Source: Bacteriovoracaceae bacterium
GTDB lineage: Bacteria > Bdellovibrionota > UBA1018
Reading direction: 5' to 3'
Length of the DNA: 7,323 nt
Assembly: GCA_023250795.1 (NCBI GenBank)
Contig: JAHFAB010000090.1
Coordinates: 1-7,323, forward strand
A model generated the notes under the pieces. That model had not been told where the DNA came from. It saw only the letters and a program-made list of their open reading frames with translations, and did not search any database. Of the stretch, positions 1 through 4,856 are shown in pieces. The position numbers and the translations under genes were made by a program. How positions within the stretch are numbered: position 1 is the first letter of the stretch; every line of letters starts with the position of its first letter.

Positions 1-261
1 ATCAAACCCTTTGTCTGAGGAATCATACCCAATGCGCTTGATCGTTTCGCGGGCCACGTCTGCATAATCTACCCTCGCCGTTGTGGTCACTTCTCCCGCC
101 ACTAAAACGAGTCCCGTAGTCACTAAAGTCTCACAGGCGACCCTGGCCTTGGGATCTTGTGCCAAAATGGCATCCAAAACCGAATCCGAAACCTGGTCTG
201 CGATTTTATCTGGATGACCTTCCGTGACTGACTCAGACGTAAAAAGATAGTTGCCCGACAT
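1..261 (-). CDS. metK: S-adenosylmethionine synthetase, N-terminal part (runs off the window)
   Basis: This gene encodes methionine adenosyltransferase, the cytosolic enzyme that makes S-adenosylmethionine from ATP and methionine. Only the first 87 codons lie in the window; the gene continues past position 1. The N-terminus reads [19 protein letters not shown], the family signature. His16 and Asp18 in the EGHPDK motif correspond to the ATP/Mg-binding residues known in the E. coli enzyme. Next comes the conserved [14 protein letters not shown] helix, and further on [19 protein letters not shown], which is also typical. The ATG at 261 gives the usual family N-terminus and is preceded by an AGAGGGG purine stretch. 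The gene lies 44 nt downstream of a small basic-protein gene on the same strand and is probably cotranscribed with it. The identification is secure; the missing C-terminal three quarters cannot be assessed. Confidence 0.97.
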   Translation of the reverse strand, partial: MSGNYLFTSESVTEGHPDKIADQVSDSVLDAILAQDPKARVACETLVTTGLVLVAGEVTTTARVDYADVARETIKRIGYDSSDKGFD

Positions 262-305
262 ATGATGAACCCCTCTTGTTTAATTTTTTAATGTAAATCT
301 GATCC

Positions 306-434
306 CTAGTTATCCAAATGAATGGGAAATTTGGGGGTCGTCCCCTTGTTTTGCTCCCTGCGTTTGCGAGCTTTCCCTTTTCGCGCTTTGCGGACCTTAC
401 GAGCCGTACTTGTTTTACTCCTACGAGATGGCAT
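306..434 (-). CDS. 42-residue Arg/Lys-rich small protein upstream of metK
   Basis: This is a short but convincing gene. ATG at 434 is preceded by GGAGG about 8 nt upstream, and the frame ends with TAG at 306-308. The product begins MPSRRSKTSTARKVRKARKG, stays very basic to about residue 31, and ends with a less charged tail, GTTPKFPIHLDN. About 40% of residues are Arg or Lys and there are no membrane segments. Such composition suits an RNA- or ribosome-associated peptide, comparable to very small ribosomal proteins, but I cannot assign it to a named family. The fixed-looking tail after the basic stretch argues that it is a real protein rather than chance coding. It points the same way as metK and is probably the first gene of that operon, transcribed from the promoter at 471-500. 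The existence of the gene is fairly sure; the function is unknown. Confidence 0.75.
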   Translation of the reverse strand: MPSRRSKTSTARKVRKARKGKARKRREQNKGTTPKFPIHLDN

Positions 435-470
435 TTTCTGAAACCTCCGTTACTGATTAAGATCCAGTCA

Positions 471-500
471 GTTTTAGCCTCTAGAAAGAAAAAATGTCAA
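471..500 (-). promoter_or_regulatory. Sigma-70-type promoter for the small basic protein-metK operon
   Basis: On the minus strand a perfect -35 hexamer TTGACA (495-500) is followed after 18 bp by TAAAAC (471-476), which matches four of six positions of the -10 consensus. The start point would be near 464, leaving about a 30-nt leader before the ATG at 434. The -35 box lies only about 10 bp from the -24 element of the divergent sigma-54 promoter, so the two polymerases could compete or be co-regulated. Confidence 0.5.
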
Positions 501-510
501 TATACAAAAA

Positions 511-526
511 TGGCACAAATCTTGCT
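511..526 (+). promoter_or_regulatory. Sigma-54 (-24/-12) promoter of the secretin-ATPase operon
   Basis: The sequence TGGCACAAATCTTGCT matches the sigma-54 consensus TGGCACG-N4-TTGCW at every position except A instead of G after TGGCAC. The invariant GG (512-513) and GC (524-525) are 10 nt apart, as required. Transcription should start near 537. A nearly identical element occurs at 5926-5941. Sigma-54 promoters need an AAA+ enhancer-binding activator; none is encoded in the window. Confidence 0.88.
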
Positions 527-540
527 CAACTCTCAGAGCT

Positions 541-2064
541 ATGAGGCTAACCCATCGCATCTTTTGTTTCATTTCTATCCTTTTCATAACCATTTTGAAT
601 CCAAGTGGCAAGACAGCCCGTTCTGAAACGACCGAATCAGAACCCGCTCCCCATTTTCTTGAAAAAGCTCCTCTCATCTTAGGAGAGGGAGAGCAGCGCC
701 TCATTCATATACCAAATTTGCGGAAATATTCTTTAGGCAGCGATTCTGCTCGAATGATCGTTCTCCCCCAAACACTTTCCTCAAAACTTGGGAAAAAAAC
801 AGGGCAAGACACCCTCCTTATCAAGGGGGTCAGACCAGGTTATTCGGATCTTTGGATCTGGAAATCGGACGGACAGTCCGAACATCGGACCATTCAGATA
901 GAAAAATGGGGGTTAGAAAAAGCTAACCCTCTCTTAGAAAAGGCTCTCTCTGGGCTACAAGAGACAGAAGTTTATCACCTGGGAGGCGGGATATTTCTGA
1001 AAGGAACAGTTCACACCCTCTCAGAAGCCTCTCAAATAAGGGGACTGACAGATCAGTTCCCTAACGAAATCCACGACGAGACTGAAATCGACGGAAAGCT
1101 CCTCAGTCAAGGGATCGTTCAACTTGAAAAATGGATCCAGTCCAATGGATATGGTTCTAAAATAAAACTCGAGCGACAAGGGGGGGCCGTTTGGGTCAGG
1201 GGGGCCTTCGCAAGACCTCTGGAAAAATCAAACGCTGAAAGACAAATCCGCGCACTCTACCCCCCAGCTCTTTTAGAGTTTGACTCACTTCCAGATCGCT
1301 CTCCCACAGTCCATTTTCGGGTTTTTTTACTGGAGCTAAAGAAAAATGGATTTTATTCCCTTGGACTCAGCTGGCCACCCAAAGTGCCCAATGCATTTCA
1401 GATCACGAGCTTTGGGATTCAGGAAGCCCTGAAACTCGACCTCGCCCTCCAAGCTTTAGAGGGAAATGGAACTGCAAAAATTCTTTCACGCCCTGAACTT
1501 GCCGTCCGGGCACCCGGAGAAGCCGAGCTTTTTGCGGGAGGAGAAATCCCCATTCGAACGGTCACGCACTATTCTTCGTCGGTGACTTGGAAATCCTATG
1601 GACTTTTGCTCAAACTCAAAGTCGCTCAGGTGGCTGGAGATAAAGTTCGCTTGGATATCGCGACTGAAGTCAGTCATTTGGATCCCCACTTGACTGAAGA
1701 TCATCTTCCGTCATTACAAGCCAATCGGATGAAAACACAAGTCGATGCAGAATTTGGAAAACCCCTTCTTCTCTCAGGTCTTTTGCAAGAAGACTTGAGG
1801 CGGGAGGCCAAGGGATTGCCTGTTTTAAAAAACATTCCCATCTTGGGATCACTTTTTGGATCTGAAGATTACTTAAATGAAAGATCCGAACTCGTTGCCA
1901 TCCTTTTACCTCTCACCAATCCTCCACCCGCTCCCATGCAAAAGTTTGAGAGAATTCTTCCCAAAGGACCAGTACCACCCCCTCGAGATTGGGTTCCTCC
2001 GGAAGTCGAAAGAGAACTGAAAACATCTGTAAACTTTCCATGGAATGTATTTCGGGGAGAATAA
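541..2064 (+). CDS. cpaC: Tad/Flp pilus outer-membrane secretin (CpaC/RcpA type)
   Basis: This protein is likely the outer-membrane channel of a Tad-type pilus or related secretion machine. Residues 1 to about 28 form a signal peptide (basic MRLTHR, then a hydrophobic stretch). Residues about 46-121 resemble the pilus-assembly N-terminal domain of CpaC proteins. Residues about 130-250 look like two small ring-building or BON-like modules. Residues about 255-457 are the secretin domain, with AKILSRPELAVRAPGEAELFAGGEIPI and the diagnostic LPVLKNIPILGSLFGS (426-441) followed by ELVAILLP. A proline-rich tail follows. The 507-residue length is normal for the family. ATG 541 is the only in-frame start that keeps the signal peptide; it has no clear ribosome-binding site and lies about 4 nt after the predicted transcription start. 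The ATPase gene follows after 6 nt. Family assignment is confident; pilus versus other export role is inferred. Confidence 0.92.
   Translation: MRLTHRIFCFISILFITILNPSGKTARSETTESEPAPHFLEKAPLILGEGEQRLIHIPNLRKYSLGSDSARMIVLPQTLSSKLGKKTGQDTLLIKGVRPGYSDLWIWKSDGQSEHRTIQIEKWGLEKANPLLEKALSGLQETEVYHLGGGIFLKGTVHTLSEASQIRGLTDQFPNEIHDETEIDGKLLSQGIVQLEKWIQSNGYGSKIKLERQGGAVWVRGAFARPLEKSNAERQIRALYPPALLEFDSLPDRSPTVHFRVFLLELKKNGFYSLGLSWPPKVPNAFQITSFGIQEALKLDLALQALEGNGTAKILSRPELAVRAPGEAELFAGGEIPIRTVTHYSSSVTWKSYGLLLKLKVAQVAGDKVRLDIATEVSHLDPHLTEDHLPSLQANRMKTQVDAEFGKPLLLSGLLQEDLRREAKGLPVLKNIPILGSLFGSEDYLNERSELVAILLPLTNPPPAPMQKFERILPKGPVPPPRDWVPPEVERELKTSVNFPWNVFRGE
865..894. repeat. Alternating TCGGAC/GTCCGA half-sites inside the secretin gene
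   Basis: TCGGAC (865-870), GTCCGA (876-881) and TCGGACCATT (885-894) form an inverted pair with a 5-nt spacer plus a third copy 3 nt further on. They encode SDGQSEHRTI in the secretin, so coding constraint could explain them. A similar cluster occurs in the platform-protein gene at 5674-5712. A regulatory role is only a possibility. Confidence 0.4.
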
Positions 2065-2070
2065 TCCAAA

Positions 2071-3033
2071 ATGAATACTCCAAAAAAATTGATCGAATGG
2101 ATGGAACTACCAGGTCTCACTGATCTCCTGATCAATAGTTCAAGAGAAATTTATTTGGATCAAGGCAAAGGATTAGAGTGCCTTTCACAAGACCCTCCAC
2201 TCTTTGAAAGTGAAGAATTACTCAAGACTTGGGTCCTCCACCAACTCTCACTGGTGGGAAAAACCTGGGACGCAAAACACCCCTTTATGGACGCGACGCT
2301 CATTTGTGGTTTTAGAATGCATGTGACATTTCCACCCATCTCGAGAAAAGGAATTTTAGTTTCTCTCAGAAAATTGCCAGAACCCAATCCAAGCTTAAAA
2401 AGATGGGTCCATTCAAAATATTATCCTGTATTAGTGGAAGCAGTTCAGCGCGGCGATTCGATGATCATTTCTGGAGCCACAGGGAGTGGAAAAACAACTC
2501 TCGCCAATGACCTCTTGGGCGAAGTTTCCCAGAATGAAAGAATGCTCGCTCTAGAAGACACTCCAGAACTGGCGCCCCATCATCCCCATTTTATGAGTTT
2601 GGTCAGTCGCCCTCCCAACCCAGATGGATTTGGAGAGGTCACGCTCAGAACCCTCCTCAAACAGGCACTACGCATGCGCCCAGACCGAATCATTTTGGGA
2701 GAATGCCGCGGCCCAGAAGTCTTAGAACTTCTGCAAGCTCTCAATACAGGACATCGGGGGTCCCTCACCACCCTACATGCCAACTCTCCCAGAGAAGCCT
2801 TGAGACGCATCGAGCTTCTCTGTTTGCTGGGAGGCAATGGAAATATTCCCCTCACTGCCATTCGAGAACTCCTGGCGTTTGGGATCCAATGGATTGTACA
2901 AGTCAACCGGCACTATTCAGGGGAAAATCGCTTGGTCAGCCGTGAGATTACAGAGGTCTGGAAACTCGAGGGCAGAGAGGGAGACACTATTCTCATGAGG
3001 CCTCTGTTTCCAGTCCATAAAAACGCTGCTTAA
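2071..3033 (+). CDS. cpaF: Tad/Flp pilus assembly ATPase (CpaF/TadA type), short form
   Basis: This is a type II/IV secretion hexameric ATPase that would power pilus assembly at the inner membrane. The N-terminal domain, residues about 7-110, retains the family pattern of a LTDLLINSSREIYLDQG strand, then VGKTWDAKHPFMDATL and a FRMHV/PPIS segment. The catalytic domain has Walker A GATGSGKTT (135-143, Lys141), an ALEDTPEL Asp box (160-167, Glu162), RMRPDRIILGECRG with Walker B Glu211, and the His box TGHRGSLTTLHAN (226-238). The end ITEVWKLEG is also typical. At 320 residues it lacks the extra N-terminal region, roughly 100 residues, of many CpaF proteins, but all catalytic motifs are intact. 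ATG 2071 follows the secretin stop by 6 nt, and GGGGAGA upstream is a usable ribosome-binding site. It is translated in one operon with the secretin. Confidence 0.93.
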   Translation: MNTPKKLIEWMELPGLTDLLINSSREIYLDQGKGLECLSQDPPLFESEELLKTWVLHQLSLVGKTWDAKHPFMDATLICGFRMHVTFPPISRKGILVSLRKLPEPNPSLKRWVHSKYYPVLVEAVQRGDSMIISGATGSGKTTLANDLLGEVSQNERMLALEDTPELAPHHPHFMSLVSRPPNPDGFGEVTLRTLLKQALRMRPDRIILGECRGPEVLELLQALNTGHRGSLTTLHANSPREALRRIELLCLLGGNGNIPLTAIRELLAFGIQWIVQVNRHYSGENRLVSREITEVWKLEGREGDTILMRPLFPVHKNAA

Positions 3034-3090
3034 ATCGTGTGATCAGTCAGTTTTGAGTGGATTGAGTAGTGAATTTCAGGAGTTAAAAAA

Positions 3091-3179
3091 GAGAGTCCTA
3101 GTTACGCGGGTACTCCTCCATGAGGTCATCGCGTAGCTTCCTGCTACGCTCTTTTAGCGTAACTAGGACTCTCTTTTTT
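3091..3179 (+). terminator. Intrinsic-terminator-like core of the giant hairpin
   Basis: The inner 17 bp of the stem, GAGAGTCCTAGTTACGC (3091-3107) with GCGTAACTAGGACTCTC (3157-3173), is followed by TTTTTT (3174-3179) and mirrored by AAAAAA before it. This is the layout of a bidirectional Rho-independent terminator. It would end the secretin-ATPase transcript. The 49-nt loop is much longer than in ordinary terminators, which lowers certainty. Confidence 0.55.
3102..3162 (+). other. Alternating TACGC/GCGTA units giving alternative stems in the hairpin loop
   Basis: Four half-sites alternate in orientation: TTACGC (3102-3107), GCGTAG (3131-3136), CTACGC (3144-3149) and GCGTAA (3157-3162). Besides the main stem, three shorter stems can form: TACGCG 3103-3108 with CGCGTA 3130-3135, GCGTAGC 3131-3137 with GCTACGC 3143-3149, and TACGCT 3145-3150 with AGCGTA 3156-3161. 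Each overlaps its neighbour, so they are partly mutually exclusive, as in an attenuator or cruciform. Confidence 0.5.
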
Positions 3180-3239
3180 AACTCCTGAAATTCACTACTC
3201 AATCCACTCAAAACTGACTGAGAGCAAAATCAAGCTCGT

Positions 3240-3245
3240 TAAAAT
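3240..3245 (+). promoter_or_regulatory. Possible -10 box before the four-helix membrane protein gene
   Basis: TAAAAT matches the -10 consensus at five of six positions and lies about 25 nt before the ATG at 3271. No good -35 hexamer is present; the nearest, CTGACT (3214-3219) in the right hairpin arm, is 20 bp away. A promoter here would be needed if the giant hairpin stops upstream transcription. Confidence 0.25.
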
Positions 3246-3270
3246 CAGAAAACCGTGAGATAAGTAAAAA

Positions 3271-3732
3271 ATGCAAAAAGACATATCCGAAAAAGTTTCA
3301 ACCCCTAAAAACCCCCTAAAACACTTGGTTTTTTTCCTCAGAGTCATGGGTGTGATCTATGCCCTGCTCGCTTTTTTATTTTTCTTTTTTCCTAGCGAAT
3401 TTTTTTACCTGGTTAACGTCGGGCCGAAAGTGTTCAAAATCACTGAGACGATCCCTGACTCGTCTGAAAAGTTCTGGCTTGTTCAAGGCACTTCGATGCT
3501 CGCCATGCTTTCTGCTCTGAGCTTCTTAGGGGCTGAGTCTCCCAAAACCAGGGGGTACTTGCTCGTTCACCTCCTCTCTAAGACCGTTTCTTCAGTGGGG
3601 TTTCTTTATCTGTTTCTGAACGATCATCGTTATTTTGCTTATTTAGTAGGATTTATTCCAGACTCCCTGCTCGGGCTTGTCTTATGCTGGTTTATATTCA
3701 GCACATTTTGGAAAAAAAATCTGGCTGGTTAG
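3271..3732 (+). CDS. Four-helix integral membrane protein of unknown function
   Basis: This 153-residue protein is mostly hydrophobic. After a basic cytoplasmic start (residues 1-18), likely membrane helices lie at about 20-40 (phenylalanine-rich, ending FFFFPSEFF), 69-87, 96-116 and 123-146. The third helix contains HLLSKTVSS and the fourth opens with GFIPDSLLG; polar residues within helices (His100, Lys104, Asp131) could be functional. The overall plan recalls small four-helix DoxX-like proteins, but I see no diagnostic motif and name no family. ATG 3271 has only a weak purine stretch (GTGAGATAAG) upstream. The next gene begins 15 nt after the TAG stop, so the two form a probable operon. 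A link to the neighbouring pilus genes is not evident. Confidence 0.8.
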   Translation: MQKDISEKVSTPKNPLKHLVFFLRVMGVIYALLAFLFFFFPSEFFYLVNVGPKVFKITETIPDSSEKFWLVQGTSMLAMLSALSFLGAESPKTRGYLLVHLLSKTVSSVGFLYLFLNDHRYFAYLVGFIPDSLLGLVLCWFIFSTFWKKNLAG

Positions 3733-3747
3733 ATTTGGAGTAGTTTT

Positions 3748-4779
3748 ATGAATTCTCCCTTTTGCAATCTTTTGCCTAAGACTTATTCAGGTGGTTTCCA
3801 AGAAGTTTGGTATCTCAAGTTAAACAACCCTGCCTCGGATCGTGCGCTCTGGTTAAGATTTACTTTGTTGCTCAGTAAAAATGGATTTCGAAAAATTTCG
3901 GAAACCTGGGCGATCTACTTCCATAGAAATGAAAACAAGGAAATTTCAAAGCTGGCTCTCAAAGAAACGTTTAGCCTAGAATCCTTTCAGACGCTCCCCC
4001 AGGGAATAAAAATAAACTCTTGTGAACTTTCTGATACTCATACTCGAGGCAAAATCCAATCCAAGGGAAATAGCTTAGAGTGGGACTTTGAAATGAAAAA
4101 TCTTTTTCCTGCTCGGGGTCAATCAAAACCACCCTCTGGCAGTTTTGATTTTGTCCCTCCCCTATTGGCACGTTTGGGCCTTGTAAAAAACAAAGCCCTC
4201 ACTGTTTTTGAAAACCTGGCTTTCACCGGAAGCTGCACAGTTAACGGAGAAAAATTCGAATGGAAAAATGCTCCTGGGATGCAAGGACATTTGGCAGGAC
4301 CAAAAAATGGCCATTCCTGGGTTTGGGGACACTGCAATTTTTTTCTGGATGAATCTGGCACTCCAGTCCCTTTTATTTTTGAGGGCATCAGCGCAAAATC
4401 CAGAATTGGAAATTATTTTTCCTCGCCCAAAATGTCTTCATTTTATTTTTATTATCGGGGAGAGGAAATTCGTCTCAACTCACTTTGGTCTGTGCTCCGT
4501 TCACGCTCACAAAACTCACTCACAGAGTGGAACTTTCAAGCAGATACAAATGAGCTCTCGTTTCGGGGTCAAGTCAAGTCGGAGCTGAGAAATTTTGCAG
4601 GAGTCACTTACGAAGATACGGATGGTTCTTTTTTATATTGCGCTAATTCTAAGCTTTCAGAAATGAGTGTGCATGTTTTCAGAAATAACAAACTCGAATC
4701 CAGTTTTCATTCTCCAAGAACTACGGCTTTCGAAATGGTCTCTCGGCAAAAGAGCCCCTATGTTCCGCTCCTTCTCTAA
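3748..4779 (+). CDS. CrtC/AttH/tocopherol-cyclase-like (double lipocalin fold) protein
   Basis: This 343-residue protein has no signal peptide and no membrane helix. Its motifs fit the loose superfamily of hydroxyneurosporene synthase (CrtC), AttH and tocopherol cyclase-like proteins: EVWYLKLN (19-26), ALWLRFTLL, WVWGHCNFF (191-199), FEGISAKSR (211-219) and TYEDTDGS (287-294) followed by LYCANS. Members bind or modify hydrophobic isoprenoid-type or lipid molecules in a paired beta-barrel, so a small hydrophobic ligand is plausible, but no substrate can be deduced. The GHCN motif is the best candidate for an active or binding site. TTGGAG about 8 nt before ATG 3748 is a good ribosome-binding site, and the gene follows the membrane-protein gene by 15 nt, suggesting coexpression. 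It converges with the minus-strand pilus gene. Existence is firm; the family call comes from motif memory and is moderate. Confidence 0.72.
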   Translation: MNSPFCNLLPKTYSGGFQEVWYLKLNNPASDRALWLRFTLLLSKNGFRKISETWAIYFHRNENKEISKLALKETFSLESFQTLPQGIKINSCELSDTHTRGKIQSKGNSLEWDFEMKNLFPARGQSKPPSGSFDFVPPLLARLGLVKNKALTVFENLAFTGSCTVNGEKFEWKNAPGMQGHLAGPKNGHSWVWGHCNFFLDESGTPVPFIFEGISAKSRIGNYFSSPKMSSFYFYYRGEEIRLNSLWSVLRSRSQNSLTEWNFQADTNELSFRGQVKSELRNFAGVTYEDTDGSFLYCANSKLSEMSVHVFRNNKLESSFHSPRTTAFEMVSRQKSPYVPLLL

Positions 4780-4784
4780 TCCAC

Positions 4785-4801
4785 TTTCCATCGGCTGGAA
4801 A
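4785..4801. terminator. Weak hairpin between convergent genes
   Basis: TTTCCA and TGGAAA pair around a TCGGC loop just after the stop of the double-lipocalin-like gene. The stem is only 6 bp and has no T tract, so it is at best a weak terminator. The rest of the 77-nt gap is A-rich on the plus strand, giving a T-rich run past the stop of the minus-strand gene. Confidence 0.25.
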
Positions 4802-4856
4802 CCTCCAAGGTATTCCGCCCCATAGAAGAGAAAAAAATAGAACCCAAAATAAAAAT

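Larger units (their letters stand above)
3043..3221. repeat. Giant hairpin: perfect 65-bp inverted repeat around a 49-nt loop
   Basis: The left arm (3043-3107, starting TCAGTCAGTTTTGAGTGG) and the right arm (3157-3221, ending CCACTCAAAACTGACTGA) are exact reverse complements over all 65 positions; flanking bases do not pair. The loop (3108-3156) carries its own hairpin. The element begins 9 nt after the ATPase stop codon and ends 49 nt before the next gene, both on the plus strand. Transcribed, it would fold into a very long RNA stem likely to be cut by RNase III and able to end or insulate the pilus operon. No clear target-site duplication flanks it and no protein is convincingly encoded inside. 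It could be a terminator extended by palindromic duplication, a non-autonomous mobile element of the MITE type, or a structured RNA. What is seen is the perfect palindrome; its role is inferred. Confidence 0.97.

Noticed and set aside
262..470. Possible SAM riboswitch ahead of metK
   Set aside because: The gap before metK is only 44 nt and the leader before the small protein about 30 nt; no SAM-I, SAM-II or SMK-box-like fold is recognisable.
462..476. AGTCAGTTTT shared with the outer end of the giant hairpin (3045-3054)
   Set aside because: A 10-nt match in AT-rich DNA without matching flanks is easily chance and does not show a second copy of the element.
318..626. Plus-strand open frame of 102 codons
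   Set aside because: It crosses the divergent promoter region and overlaps the basic-protein gene and the secretin start; its sequence has no family features and no ribosome-binding site.
3120..3188. 22-codon open frame starting at an ATG in the loop of the giant hairpin
   Set aside because: It has no ribosome-binding site and most of it is dictated by the right arm of the palindrome; it would also be buried in the stem.
3034..3230. Insertion sequence or transposase remnant around the hairpin
   Set aside because: No transposase fragment and no convincing target-site duplication are present; only a 2-bp GA is shared by the flanks.
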